Shown here: positions 1 through 9,065 of the stretch, piece by piece | Layout of the letters: each line of letters begins with the position of its first letter | Numbering within the stretch: position 1 is the stretch's first letter | Source of the DNA: Magnetococcales bacterium | Lineage (GTDB): Bacteria; Pseudomonadota; Magnetococcia; Magnetococcales; JADFZT01 | DNA: 58,951 nt | Direction: 5' to 3' | NCBI GenBank assembly: GCA_015232395.1 | Contig: JADFZT010000024.1 | Span: 1 to 58,951, forward strand | The notes under the pieces: generated by a model | The model's database searches: none | What the model was told of the DNA's origin: nothing | Seen by the model: only the letters and a program-made list of their open reading frames with translations | Translations under genes and position numbers: made by a program

Positions 1-9
1 ACGGCGATT

Positions 10-78
10 TCTCCCAATTCACTATGCGAACCAATATCCTGCACCAGCCACACACGCCCAACTGCCGGATTTAGGTTA
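10..78. repeat. Dispersed repeat, copy 1
   Basis: This stretch resembles 36992-37062. Shared blocks include CCCAATTCAC, GAACCAATA, CACACCCAACTGCC-like sequence and a following GG-TTTAG/GTCTAG motif. No gene covers either copy. It may be a remnant of a mobile element or a conserved noncoding repeat; its true length is cut off by the window edge. Confidence 0.5.
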
Positions 79-250
79 ATGGCAGCCTGCCTGAACCTGA
101 CTGAACCAGGCATCCTTGATCATTTACAAGGGTTTCCTGATTTATTGGGGATGAAGCTGCCAGGGGCTGCAAGGGAGAGATGGTCAGCAGCCCCTCAGGC
201 CAAAAGGGCGGGGAGCTATCAAAAAACCTGAAATCATCCTGAACATCGAA

Positions 251-288
251 GCCCCCCCTCCCGAAATCGATCTTCAGGAGAGGGGGGC
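251..288 (-). terminator. Hairpin downstream of bamD, possible terminator
   Basis: An inverted repeat (GCCCCCCCTC with GAGGGGGGC, inner arms CCGAAA/TTCAGG) starts 10 bases past the bamD stop. Read on the minus strand it forms a long GC-rich stem; a T6 run lies about 25 bases further on rather than directly after the stem. It is a plausible 3' end for the hpnCDE-bamD transcript or an RNA-stabilising hairpin. Confidence 0.45.
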
Positions 289-297
289 AAACTGGAA

Positions 298-1233
298 TCA
301 GGATCCGGGTATCATGCCGCTTGGTGGGCCGGGGGTGATGCCTTGGAAGAACTGCTTGAAGAGTGAACCCTCCTGCACCTCCCGGCGCAGAGCGCGTAGC
401 TGGGATTTGGAGATCAGCTCTCCCCCCTGCATCATGCCTATGGCCCACTTATAGAACATGCCGTTGGGAAAGTTGTGTCCCAGCACCACCGCATAGTTGC
501 GGGCTTCTTCCTTAAGCCCCAGCTTGAAGGAGCCCAACGCCAGGCTGAAGAGCGCCTCCTCCACAAAGGGGGTGCCGTTATATTCGTCATCATCCACCAC
601 CCCGGAAAAACGCTTGATGGCGGCGATATATTCCGACCGGTCCAAATAATACCGCCCCACCACCATCTCCTGCTCCGCCAGACGAAAGCGGCAGAGCACC
701 AACATCCGATTGGCTTCCCAGGCATAGTCGCTGTCCGGAAAACGGGTGATCAGCTCCTTGAAGGCGACAATCGCCTCCCGGGTGCGGCCTTGATCCCGAT
801 GGGCGGTGGAAATTTGCTGATAAAAGGCCAGCCCACGCATATAATAGGCATAGGTGACGTGGCGATTGCGGGGATGCAGGCGAATATATCGCCGGGTCGC
901 AGCCAGGGCCTCTTCATACTCCCCCAGCTGATAGTTGGCATAGATGAGATTGAGCTGGGCGCGGGTGGCCCAGGGGGAAAAGGGATGTTTGCGATCCAAC
1001 TCCTCAAAGCGCGCCACAGCGGTTTTGTATTTATCCGCTTTGATCGCCTCCACCCCCTGCTGATAGAGCACTTCCGGTGGATCGGTGGACTCCTCCCGAT
1101 TTTCCTGGGTGCCGCTGCATCCGGTAAAAACCAGCAGAAGGCCGATCACCAAAAAGTGCTGGATCACCTTCAGCCCTGACCAATCAGACGGATTCACCGA
1201 TGGGGTGCGCCGGGCGGCCGAATCAAGAATCAT
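298..1233 (-). CDS. bamD: Outer membrane assembly lipoprotein BamD
   Basis: BamD is the essential lipoprotein partner of BamA in the machine that inserts beta-barrel proteins into the outer membrane. The 311-aa product has an N-terminal hydrophobic stretch ending in a lipobox (VFTGC, Cys about 39), then TPR-like helical repeats starting around LYQQGVEAI. Motifs typical of the family follow: KYKTAVARFEELDRKHPFSPWA, the YAYYMRGLAFY segment, and FPDSDYAWEANRM with the RLAEQEMVVGRYY helix. Length is slightly above the usual 245-290 aa. The ATG start has AGAGG about 11 bases upstream; a GTG at codon 23 (1167) would give a signal peptide of more normal length. The gene lies about 100 bp downstream of hpnE on the same strand, with a hairpin just after its stop. 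Confidence 0.9.
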   Translation of the reverse strand: MILDSAARRTPSVNPSDWSGLKVIQHFLVIGLLLVFTGCSGTQENREESTDPPEVLYQQGVEAIKADKYKTAVARFEELDRKHPFSPWATRAQLNLIYANYQLGEYEEALAATRRYIRLHPRNRHVTYAYYMRGLAFYQQISTAHRDQGRTREAIVAFKELITRFPDSDYAWEANRMLVLCRFRLAEQEMVVGRYYLDRSEYIAAIKRFSGVVDDDEYNGTPFVEEALFSLALGSFKLGLKEEARNYAVVLGHNFPNGMFYKWAIGMMQGGELISKSQLRALRREVQEGSLFKQFFQGITPGPPSGMIPGS

Positions 1234-1338
1234 GGGCTAAAAACCTCTTTATAAAGGGATTTTCCTGCTCTTGGGCCACGGCCACATTCCGGGCTTTGGG
1301 GGGATACCCCGAGTCCATTGCCGAGCTTTCAGGGAAAC

Positions 1339-2745
1339 TTACACAATTTTAGCGCCGGTGGCCAATGCGTTGAAGGTTTTTTTAGCCGCCAGGGTGGCGC
1401 TCGCCACACTCCCCTCCAGGGTGGCGGGCAATCCCGTATCGGTCCAATCTCCAGCGATCCATAGATTTTTCCAGGGGGTAACAATCCCTGGTCGCAGTGG
1501 GGTGGTGCCGGGTCTGGCGGCAAAGGTGGCCCGATGCTCTTTGATCACCCGAAGTTTTTGGGCTGGAACCCCTGCCAGTTCCGGCAACACCTGGGCGATC
1601 TCCCCCTGAACCATCCGGGAGAGCCTGGCCGATGACCAGCGGGCCTCCTCATAAGCGCCACTCATGACAACGCTCACCCCCTGGCTCATCGATGCCCCGT
1701 CCACACCACTTCCCGAAAAGAGCCATTGGCTCTGCATGAAGGGTAGCCCCACCAGAGGAGCAGGCAAGGAAACGGGCTCGGGATAGCGCAGGTGGAGGGA
1801 GACGATGGGGGCGGTTTGCAACCCCTGCCAACCGGAGTGGGCAGCCCATTGGGGAAGCAAGCGACTGAGGGCATGAGGGGGGAGCGTGCTGATGATGGGT
1901 ACACTTCCCCGGGTGGCAATCACCCCCCGTTGGGTCAAAACCTGATCGATCCCCTGCCCCTCACTGACCACCCCTTTGACCCGGCAGCGGTTGATCACAT
2001 GCCCCCCTCGTTGGGAAATAAAGCGAACAGCCGGATCAATCAATATCTCCGACAGGGGGGCGGTAGGGATCAGGGTTTGGGCATGGTGGCGGCTGCCGTA
2101 AAAAAGATCTTTCAAAACCCGGGCAAAAAGAGCGGCATTGGCTGTTTCGGGGGGCTCGTTGAGGGTGGCCAGGCAGAGAGGATACCAGAGCCAGTGGTTG
2201 AGGGTTTCGCTGGTTTGGCCGTGGCGACTGAGCCACTGGCTGACGGAAATCGCCTCCCAGCGGTTTGGATCACCCCACAAAGCTGGCCCGATTCTGAGTG
2301 CAGCCAAGAGATCCCTCTTGGGCAAGGGGCCAAAGCGGGTGAGACCGGCAAACAGATGAATCGGAGCGGGCAGGTTGGGGCAGCTCAGTTGATGAAATCC
2401 CTGCTCCCGGGTCCAATAGCTCACCGACACCCCCTCTGAGCGGTGCAGCTTTGCGCGGGTGCCGAGCTTATCCAGATAGGCCAGGGTGTGGTGATAGGCC
2501 CCGACAAGCAGATGGGGGCCGTTATCCAGGGTTTCGCCAAAGGTGGGATCATAAAAAGAGCGTGCCCGCCCCCCGGATGTTGGGGCCGCCTCCAGGATTA
2601 ATGGCTTCCTCCCCGCCTCCACCAGAGCCACCCCAGCCGCCAGCCCTGCGACCCCCGCGCCCAAAATCAGAACATCGAACGCGGGAAAATGTTGGCTGGA
2701 ACGGGCCTTCTCAGCTGGAAGAATTCTTTCAGCCGAGGGGGGCAT
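1339..2745 (-). CDS. hpnE: Squalene-forming FAD-dependent oxidoreductase HpnE
   Basis: HpnE reduces hydroxysqualene to squalene in the three-step HpnC-HpnD-HpnE route used by many bacteria in place of a single squalene synthase. The 468-aa protein opens with a Rossmann dinucleotide-binding motif (LILGAGVAGLAAG, about 26-39) and an acidic strand end (PLILEA). A C-terminal FAD-contact motif NLWIAGDWTDTGLPATLEG (about 430-450) is typical of the phytoene-desaturase/amine-oxidase superfamily. The ATG overlaps the 3' end of hpnD by 17 bases, so translation is probably coupled. Together with the two upstream trans-prenyltransferase homologues the assignment is firm. No squalene-hopene cyclase is present in the window. 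Confidence 0.9.
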   Translation of the reverse strand: MPPSAERILPAEKARSSQHFPAFDVLILGAGVAGLAAGVALVEAGRKPLILEAAPTSGGRARSFYDPTFGETLDNGPHLLVGAYHHTLAYLDKLGTRAKLHRSEGVSVSYWTREQGFHQLSCPNLPAPIHLFAGLTRFGPLPKRDLLAALRIGPALWGDPNRWEAISVSQWLSRHGQTSETLNHWLWYPLCLATLNEPPETANAALFARVLKDLFYGSRHHAQTLIPTAPLSEILIDPAVRFISQRGGHVINRCRVKGVVSEGQGIDQVLTQRGVIATRGSVPIISTLPPHALSRLLPQWAAHSGWQGLQTAPIVSLHLRYPEPVSLPAPLVGLPFMQSQWLFSGSGVDGASMSQGVSVVMSGAYEEARWSSARLSRMVQGEIAQVLPELAGVPAQKLRVIKEHRATFAARPGTTPLRPGIVTPWKNLWIAGDWTDTGLPATLEGSVASATLAAKKTFNALATGAKIV

Positions 2746-3646
2746 GGAGACGTTTTTTTTCGCTACGCCAGATGCGCCAGGCGATCCACAGCCGGGCTGG
2801 AATCGTCAACGTGACCGGGGTGGTGAAGGGGTTGAAACCGCTCTTTTCCAGTTTGGTAAGGTAGGTCCGGTAGATACCGCTCATCACCAGCGCCGGGAGA
2901 AGATGGTTGCGTTTGGAAAAGAGGGGGATCATTCGTTCGGCCTGTTCATAATGGCTTGCGGCCACCTGCCCTACAGAGGCCATGGCTGAGCCCAGCGCCG
3001 GACTCCAGGCGCGGTTGAGGATTTGCTCGTCGCTCACCCCGTGTTGGGCCAAAATTTCCCGGGGCAGATAGATCCGCCCAAGCTCGGCATCCTCGGCAAC
3101 ATCCCGCAGGATATTGGTGAGCTGAAAGGCGGTCCCCAAATGATAGGCCAGTCGGTCTTGCTGTTCCGGAGAAGGGGATTGGCTCTGCTCTTCCCAGGTA
3201 AAGATCCGCATGGCCACCACCCCCACGGCCACGGCGACTTTTTGACAGTAGGCGATGAGTTCATCCAGGCTCTCATAGCGCGTTTTTTCCAGATCCATCG
3301 CCATGCCCTCAAGAATAATGAAAAAGGGCTCCCGGGGGAGGCGAAAGAGGCTGCTGATTCGGGCCACTTCCTGGGTGACCGGATGGTGGGACTCCCCGTC
3401 AAAAGCAGAGGTTAATTCCTTCTGCCACCAGGAGAGGCGCTCCCGGGCGTGGGTTTCGTCGTGGCCGCTATCCACCACATCGTCCACCTCCCGACAGTAG
3501 GCGTAGAGGGCATACATGGCCTGGCGCCGGGCCTTGGGCAAAAACAGCATGGGATAAAAAAAAGAGGTGTTGGCCTGTCGGGTTCGGTCCAAACAATAGC
3601 GTGGCGGGGGGATACCCGAAGGGATGGGAAGCGGTGAGGCTGTCAT
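2729..3646 (-). CDS. hpnD: Presqualene diphosphate synthase HpnD
   Basis: HpnD condenses two farnesyl diphosphates to presqualene diphosphate. The 305-aa product has the squalene/phytoene synthase signatures: first Asp-rich motif in YAYCREVDDVVD and second motif in QLTNILRDVAEDAELGRIYLP. The reading frame stays open upstream for 53 codons inside hpnC, but the family start MTASPLPIPSG is an ATG that overlaps the hpnC stop as ATGA, the normal coupled arrangement, so I start it at 3646. The C-terminus ends in a basic amphipathic helix (ARLWIAWRIWRSEKKR), possibly membrane-associated. Confidence 0.92.
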   Translation of the reverse strand: MTASPLPIPSGIPPPRYCLDRTRQANTSFFYPMLFLPKARRQAMYALYAYCREVDDVVDSGHDETHARERLSWWQKELTSAFDGESHHPVTQEVARISSLFRLPREPFFIILEGMAMDLEKTRYESLDELIAYCQKVAVAVGVVAMRIFTWEEQSQSPSPEQQDRLAYHLGTAFQLTNILRDVAEDAELGRIYLPREILAQHGVSDEQILNRAWSPALGSAMASVGQVAASHYEQAERMIPLFSKRNHLLPALVMSGIYRTYLTKLEKSGFNPFTTPVTLTIPARLWIAWRIWRSEKKRLHAPLG

Positions 3647-4542
3647 GACCAGGTCCGGGTCAAGGCGTGTCGAAAACAGCCCAGCCGATCCCAGTTGGAG
3701 AGGCTGGGGCGGGAACGCAGGGTGTTGCCCCCCAACTCTTCGATCTGCTCCAACAGGGCCATGCCCGATTCCCAGATCACCCCCAGCTCCAGATTGAGAG
3801 GCCACTTCACCGCCGTAAGAAGGGGCTCACCCTCCTCAAACAGCGCCCGGGTTTCCGCCACCAGATGGAGCATCAACCCCCCCAGCATCGGTGAAAAACG
3901 TCGGGATTTGATCATCTCCGCCGTCACTTCATAGCGATCCATCTCCTCCTTGGGGAGATAGAGGGGGCGACCGCTCCAGGCATCCTGCCCCAAATCCTGC
4001 CAATGGTTGGCCAGTTGCAGGGCGGTGCAGATAGCATCGGACCAAAGCTGTCGCTCCACGGATTGGCTGTGGGGCAGGTAGGGTTCCACATCCGCCAGAT
4101 GGAGCATCATCCGCCCCACGGGGTTGGCGGAATAACGGCAATAGTCCAAAAGCTCCCGGGTGGTGTCGTAGGTTTTGATGGTGACATCCATGCGGAAGGC
4201 GGTCAAAAGATCGAAGAGCGGTGTGGGGGGGAGTCCGGTGGCTTCGAAGGTGTAGGTCAAGGCGTTGAAAATAGGGTGGTTTGGCTCCCCCGAGGCGGCT
4301 TTTTGCAGACGCCGGGACCAGTCGTCCAAAAGCTGCAATCGCACCTGATCGCTACGTCCGGGAAGGTCGGCAAAATCATCAGCGGTTCGGGCAAAGGCAT
4401 AGATGGCGTAGAGATGGGGTCGAATGCGACTGGGAGCCAGCAGGGAGCCCACCGGAAAATTTTCCGAATGGTTGTGAACGATCGTTCGGCAATAGTTGAA
4501 GTCCTGCTTCAGCTTGCCTGGAATGTGATTGAAAATAGACAT
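3643..4542 (-). CDS. hpnC: Hydroxysqualene synthase HpnC
   Basis: HpnC converts presqualene diphosphate to hydroxysqualene and is a paralogue of HpnD. From the ATG at 4542 (MSIFNHIPGKLK) the protein is 299 aa. It carries FPVGSLLAP near the N-terminus, the first Asp-rich motif in YAFARTADDFAD and the second in QLANHWQDLGQDAW, where the W-QD variant is typical of HpnC rather than HpnD. A TTG 90 bases further upstream also keeps the frame open but adds residues unlike the family. It is the first gene of hpnC-hpnD-hpnE and overlaps hpnD by 4 bases. The pathway feeds hopanoid or other squalene-derived lipids in the envelope. Confidence 0.9.
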   Translation of the reverse strand: MSIFNHIPGKLKQDFNYCRTIVHNHSENFPVGSLLAPSRIRPHLYAIYAFARTADDFADLPGRSDQVRLQLLDDWSRRLQKAASGEPNHPIFNALTYTFEATGLPPTPLFDLLTAFRMDVTIKTYDTTRELLDYCRYSANPVGRMMLHLADVEPYLPHSQSVERQLWSDAICTALQLANHWQDLGQDAWSGRPLYLPKEEMDRYEVTAEMIKSRRFSPMLGGLMLHLVAETRALFEEGEPLLTAVKWPLNLELGVIWESGMALLEQIEELGGNTLRSRPSLSNWDRLGCFRHALTRTWS

Positions 4543-5140
4543 AACGGCTTTAAGTATAGCGCGCTTTTCCACCGTAAAGAACAGTCCTCGCCCCCATTGG
4601 GGATAATTCCTGATTAAAACATGCAGTGACAAGGAGATTCAAGGTTGTGGCATGAAAAGTGCATTAGCTGGTGAAGCGCAGCAAGCAGCTCTTTCAAAAT
4701 CTTTCCTGATGGGGACAAATCCCGACAATAACAGGAAAAAAAGAGCCGAAAATGGCGCTGGAGCTGAGGACACCTTCCAGGTGCCAGCCAAAAAACTGTC
4801 AAAAATGTCATGGGCGTGTAAAGCAGACTGTTTTCCTGTGATGAAGGGGCCGAAAGCGGTTTTTTTTGGTTTGCTCAAGCAGGCTATCGGTTTTTTGGCT
4901 TGAATTTGTATTGCATTGATAAGCATCATGTTTTAACCAAGCAAGCAGGCACATTCCAGGGGCACCGGCCACCTCCTCCAGGGGGATTCGGGATCTTTTT
5001 TCCGATTTCAGTTCGGTTGCTCTTGTCGTGAAAAGGCAATTGTCGTACTTTTGCGTTAGATTTTTGACACATCGGGATCTACCAGGGTGTCTGTTTTGAC
5101 GTTGGCAACCACCAACCAAAAAGAATGAGTATCCGGGAAA
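4543..5140. other. Intergenic region between divergent hpnC and sigma-54 regulator operons
   Basis: About 600 bases separate the divergent hpnC and 5141 genes. No convincing gene is seen. A short open frame at 4652-4903 has no recognisable domain and no good ribosome site. TTGACA-like hexamers occur near 5067 and 5096 without a good -10 partner, and no convincing -24/-12 element was found. It must hold the promoters of both operons. Confidence 0.4.
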
Positions 5141-6142
5141 ATGCGTGAAATAATTGGCGAATCAGCATGCATGAAACAGCTTTTCAAGCTGGTCGAAAGG
5201 GTGGCCGCCGCCAACTCCACGGTGCTCGTCCTGGGTGAAAGCGGAACCGGCAAGGAGCTCATTGCCCGGGCCATTCACACCAATTCACCCCGTCATGACA
5301 ACGCGTTGATCCCCGTCAACTGCGGGGCCATCCCTGAAGACCTGCTGGAATCAGAACTCTTCGGCCATGTGCGGGGAGCCTTTACCGGGGCTGCCAACAC
5401 CCGAATGGGCCGCTTTGAGCTGGCCAACGGCGGCATTTTGTTCCTCGACGAAATTGGCGACATGAGCGCCAAACTCCAGGTCAAAATGCTGCGGGTGCTC
5501 CAGGAAAAAGTCGTGGAGCCGGTGGGCAGCACCAAATCGGTCAAGGTGGATGTACGGGTGATCGCCGCCACCCATAAAAATCTGGAAAAAGAGGTCTTGG
5601 AGGAGCGTTTTCGGGAAGATCTTTTTTATCGCCTGAACGTCGTTCCCCTCCATGTGCCGCCACTGCGGGAGAGGGGCAACGATATCCTTCTTCTGGTGGA
5701 TCATTTTCTGGGAAAATATGCCAAAATCCAAGGACGCTCCCCAGTAAAGGTGGGTTCGGAGATCCAAAACATTTTCATCAACTATCGCTGGCCGGGTAAC
5801 GTCCGGGAGCTGGAAAACCTGATGGAGCGTCTGACCATCCTGGCCGATGACGAGGTGCTTCCGGATGATCTTCCCGTCAAAATGCTGGATGGGGCGACCA
5901 ACATCCAATCCAAAAATGCCGCCATCCCTGCCACCGATTTTTTGGTCAAACGCCCCTCTGGAGAGTCCATCGATTTTAATCGCGAAGTGGCCTCCTTCGA
6001 AAATCAGCTGATCCTTTCAGCCCTCAACTCCACCGGCTGGAACAAAAACAAAGCCGCTCGCCTGCTCAATCTGAATCGCACCACGCTGGTGGAAAAAATC
6101 AAGAAAAAAGGTCTGGAACCCATGGAACGGGTGGAGGGGTAA
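5141..6142 (+). CDS. Sigma-54 activator lacking a receiver domain
   Basis: This 333-aa protein is a bacterial enhancer-binding protein that would remodel sigma-54 RNA polymerase. It consists almost entirely of the AAA+ domain: Walker A GESGTGKE (32-39), the sigma-54 contact loop GAFTGA (79-84), Walker [10 protein letters not shown] (about 99-107) and the arginine-finger region [13 protein letters not shown]-terminal Fis-type helix-turn-helix follows ([20 protein letters not shown]). There is no N-terminal sensory domain, so activity must be set by expression level or a partner, as in PspF. Its stop is 1 base before the next gene, and a second sigma-54 activator closes the same operon. A flagellar role is possible by association but not shown. 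Confidence 0.85.
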   Translation: MREIIGESACMKQLFKLVERVAAANSTVLVLGESGTGKELIARAIHTNSPRHDNALIPVNCGAIPEDLLESELFGHVRGAFTGAANTRMGRFELANGGILFLDEIGDMSAKLQVKMLRVLQEKVVEPVGSTKSVKVDVRVIAATHKNLEKEVLEERFREDLFYRLNVVPLHVPPLRERGNDILLLVDHFLGKYAKIQGRSPVKVGSEIQNIFINYRWPGNVRELENLMERLTILADDEVLPDDLPVKMLDGATNIQSKNAAIPATDFLVKRPSGESIDFNREVASFENQLILSALNSTGWNKNKAARLLNLNRTTLVEKIKKKGLEPMERVEG

Positions 6143-6143
6143 C

Positions 6144-9059
6144 GTGTTTTGTCGCCTAGGCAAGCCTCTGATCGGTTTAGTCATCGCCCTGATCATCCTG
6201 ATCATCCCGGGTCAGGCTCAGGCGTTTTTTTCCTCCCTCCAGTATGAAACCGAAAATCAGGGCAAACGGGAAATTTTTACTTTCAATGTGCCCTCCGGCG
6301 CGGTGAAACCCGAAGTTTTCCTGCTGGACCCCACCACCCTTCAAGTGGATATCCGGGGCATTCTCTCTCTGCCTCTGGGGGATTTCGATCCCGAACAGAG
6401 CCGCTGGGTGGATCGAATCCTCATAGAGGAGATGTCCGGGGAGCATATGGGCGTCCATATGAGCATCCACCTGAAGGAGCCCTTCCTCGATTTTCGGGGC
6501 AGTCTGGGCCAGGCGGCGGCAGATAAAGGAGCCCCGTTCCGTCTTGAAATAGAACCCGCCCCCAAACCCCAAGCGGCAGGCCCGGCCCGGTTGATGGAAG
6601 GACTGGTGCTGCCTGGCCGACACGGAACACTGCTGATCATCTCCCACACCGGCAGCGGTTTTGTCGAAGAATCCATGGATGCCGGCCCCAAGGTGGTCCG
6701 TCTCAGCTGGCAGGGCACCAGCCTGGATAGTCGCTGGCGGGATGTGATTCCAGCTGGATTGGTGGAGGGCATTTCGGTCTATGAATTTTCCCCCGGCCAG
6801 GTGGAGATGGAAGTAAAAATGCATCCATCCACCGAAGCGGTGCGGTTTTTCCGCAGCTCCGAGGCAGGCACCTTCATCATGGAGCTTTCAGAAGTGGCTG
6901 CCCGGGATCAATATGCCCCCACCCGCAGCGCCGAAGCCCGGGAGATCATCCGCCTGCGTAAATCCGCTGCCGAAAAGGGCCATCCCCGCCCTCTGAATCG
7001 CCTCACACCGATTTTCATCAACGGCTCCGAACCCCTGGAAAAAAATGGCCAGGAGGTGGATGAGTCCTATTATATGGACAACGCTCGCCAAGCCGTGCGA
7101 GATCACCGCTACCCCAAGGCCAAAGCCTATCTGGACATGCTGCTGAAGCTTTTCCCCGATACGGTCAACCGGGAGATTGTCGATTTTTACCAGCTCGATA
7201 TTTCGGCATTAATGGATTGGAAACCGGGTTGGCGGCTGGCGGAGCTGGAGACCACTCTGGCCCGCTATCCCAACCATTTCAACTATCCCCGCTATCGCCT
7301 GATGCAACTGGGACTTTATAACGATTCCAGCCTCTTTGAAAACGCAGCTGGGCTGATGTGTGATGCCAACCTGCCCCGAAACGAACCGGCTGTCTGGCTG
7401 GAGCGGGGTCGAACTGCCATGGGGCTCACACGCATGACCCATACCGGGCGCGCTCAGTTGGATAAAGCTCCCTGTCTGTCACCTTTCCTGCCAGCCCCTT
7501 CGGATACCTGGATTAACTATCAGGATGCGGTGGTGGATGCAGCGCGCAGCTATCTGCAAAAGGCCCAGGAGTTGGACTCCCTCAACGGCCCCGTCGGTGC
7601 TCAAGCGCGGTTTTTATTGGCTCGCCTGCAAAAAGAGCGGGGGGATCCCAAAGGGGCCATCGCCATTCTGGAAGAGACCTCCAGCCAGCACATGTCGCGG
7701 ATTTCCGAGCGGCCTGATCAACTGATGGAGATCGCCGATCTCTATTACGACCAGGAGCGCTACAATGAAGCCCTGGAATATTATGCCCGCTTCCTCAACT
7801 ATTATCCCCATCTTGAGAGCCTGGCCCCCCGGGCCATCCTCCGGGTAGCCAACGCGCGCACCCATCAGGGGGAGGTAGAGGCGGCCCTGCTGCTCTACGA
7901 TAAGCTGGAAATCGAATATCCCGACTCTGAAAGCGCTAGTTGGGGACGAATCCGTCGCTTGCAGATGGAGCCCCAGCTCAAGGCATTTTGTGAAACCAAA
8001 GGGCCTTACTACCGAAAAGTGGGTCAGACCGAGTTTATTGACAAATTTTGCAAAAACACCCGTGGTGTGGAAGAGCTTCTGGCGGCACTCGAAAAGATCA
8101 TTGCCAAAACCAGCATCCCCTCCGCTCTGGCCGAGGCCTACCTGACCAAGGGGGCGCTTCTGGGGGAGGCGGACCGACATCTGGAGGCGATCAACGCCCT
8201 CAATCAGCTTTTGACCCTGACCTCCCGGCAAGAACCGGTCGCCCGCACCGGCAAGCTCAAACAAAAATATCTGGTCGCCGGTATGGCTGACGCCCTTCAA
8301 AACAACCGACCCGAGGCAGCGATACACCTGGCCGAAGCCCATGGGGAGGATTGGCGCAATCATCCCGACTATGTAGAGGCCAAAACCCAACTGGCCGAAG
8401 GACTGCAGCGCCTGGGGCTCTATGAGCACTCCCTCCCCCTGCTGAAAGGCTCGAACCAACCGGGAGCGCGAGAACTCACCCGCTTCGGCGAGGCCGCCCA
8501 AAAGGGCATTCACCTGGGGATATCCCGGGATGCCGACGGACGGGTACACGCCACCCCGGAGAGCGCCCGGGTACGGCTGGATGAAGGGCGCCGCCTGGTT
8601 CAGCAAAAAGATTGGGAAGGCATTTTGATTTTGCTGGAAGATCTGCCGGATGAACTGCTCAATGACGCTGGCAAGGCCGAACGCCTGCGCCTCCTCGCCC
8701 GGGCCCAGGCGGAACGGGGACGTTTTCCCCAGGCAGTACAATCCTTTGAGGAGCTGCTCTATCAGCGACCGATGGGTGAAGGGATGGATCATTTCGAGTA
8801 TGCTGACGTCCTGCAAATGTGGAAAGGGGATGCCAAGGCGTTGCCGATCTACCGGAAAGTGGCAACAGAAGCGGAGAATAAGGAACTTCAGGCATTGGCG
8901 CGGGTGCGAATCGGAGATATCCTGCAAAGATCAGGGGATCTGAAAGAAGCCCGGGATCAATACCGCCAGGTGGCCGAATCGGAGCCCGAAAAACTATTGG
9001 GGCAGGTCTCCGGTGAAAATGCCGCGCAACTTGACATGAACATGGGAATGGCCAACTAA
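6144..9059 (+). CDS. Large exported TPR-repeat protein
   Basis: A 971-aa protein with an N-terminal signal or anchor (LIGLVIALIILIIPGQAQA). About 230 residues of beta-rich sequence follow, resembling AMIN-like envelope domains (IFTFNVPSGAVKPEVFLLDPTTLQVDI region), then a long helical array of TPR-like units. Examples of TPR consensus are RYNEALEYYARFLNYYPHLE, EVEAALLLYDKLEIEYPDSE and RFPQAVQSFEELLYQRPMGE. Such proteins usually scaffold complexes in the periplasm. The start is a GTG 1 base after the stop of the receiver-less activator, and the FlbD-like activator follows 6 bases after its stop, so all belong to one operon. A link to flagella or envelope assembly is inferred only from these neighbours; I do not recognise a named family. 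Confidence 0.8.
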   Translation: MFCRLGKPLIGLVIALIILIIPGQAQAFFSSLQYETENQGKREIFTFNVPSGAVKPEVFLLDPTTLQVDIRGILSLPLGDFDPEQSRWVDRILIEEMSGEHMGVHMSIHLKEPFLDFRGSLGQAAADKGAPFRLEIEPAPKPQAAGPARLMEGLVLPGRHGTLLIISHTGSGFVEESMDAGPKVVRLSWQGTSLDSRWRDVIPAGLVEGISVYEFSPGQVEMEVKMHPSTEAVRFFRSSEAGTFIMELSEVAARDQYAPTRSAEAREIIRLRKSAAEKGHPRPLNRLTPIFINGSEPLEKNGQEVDESYYMDNARQAVRDHRYPKAKAYLDMLLKLFPDTVNREIVDFYQLDISALMDWKPGWRLAELETTLARYPNHFNYPRYRLMQLGLYNDSSLFENAAGLMCDANLPRNEPAVWLERGRTAMGLTRMTHTGRAQLDKAPCLSPFLPAPSDTWINYQDAVVDAARSYLQKAQELDSLNGPVGAQARFLLARLQKERGDPKGAIAILEETSSQHMSRISERPDQLMEIADLYYDQERYNEALEYYARFLNYYPHLESLAPRAILRVANARTHQGEVEAALLLYDKLEIEYPDSESASWGRIRRLQMEPQLKAFCETKGPYYRKVGQTEFIDKFCKNTRGVEELLAALEKIIAKTSIPSALAEAYLTKGALLGEADRHLEAINALNQLLTLTSRQEPVARTGKLKQKYLVAGMADALQNNRPEAAIHLAEAHGEDWRNHPDYVEAKTQLAEGLQRLGLYEHSLPLLKGSNQPGARELTRFGEAAQKGIHLGISRDADGRVHATPESARVRLDEGRRLVQQKDWEGILILLEDLPDELLNDAGKAERLRLLARAQAERGRFPQAVQSFEELLYQRPMGEGMDHFEYADVLQMWKGDAKALPIYRKVATEAENKELQALARVRIGDILQRSGDLKEARDQYRQVAESEPEKLLGQVSGENAAQLDMNMGMAN

Positions 9060-9065
9060 CGCGTC

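Noticed and set aside
475-1179. Long plus-strand open frame opposite bamD
   Set aside because: Shadow of a GC-rich real gene; no domain, and bamD on the other strand is unmistakable.
4652-4903. 83-codon plus-strand open frame upstream of the sigma-54 operon
   Set aside because: No ribosome site, no recognisable domain, and it ends well before the operon start.
7614-8927. 437-codon minus-strand open frame opposite the TPR gene
   Set aside because: The plus-strand frame has signal peptide and TPR pattern and close operon spacing; the antisense frame has no recognisable domain.
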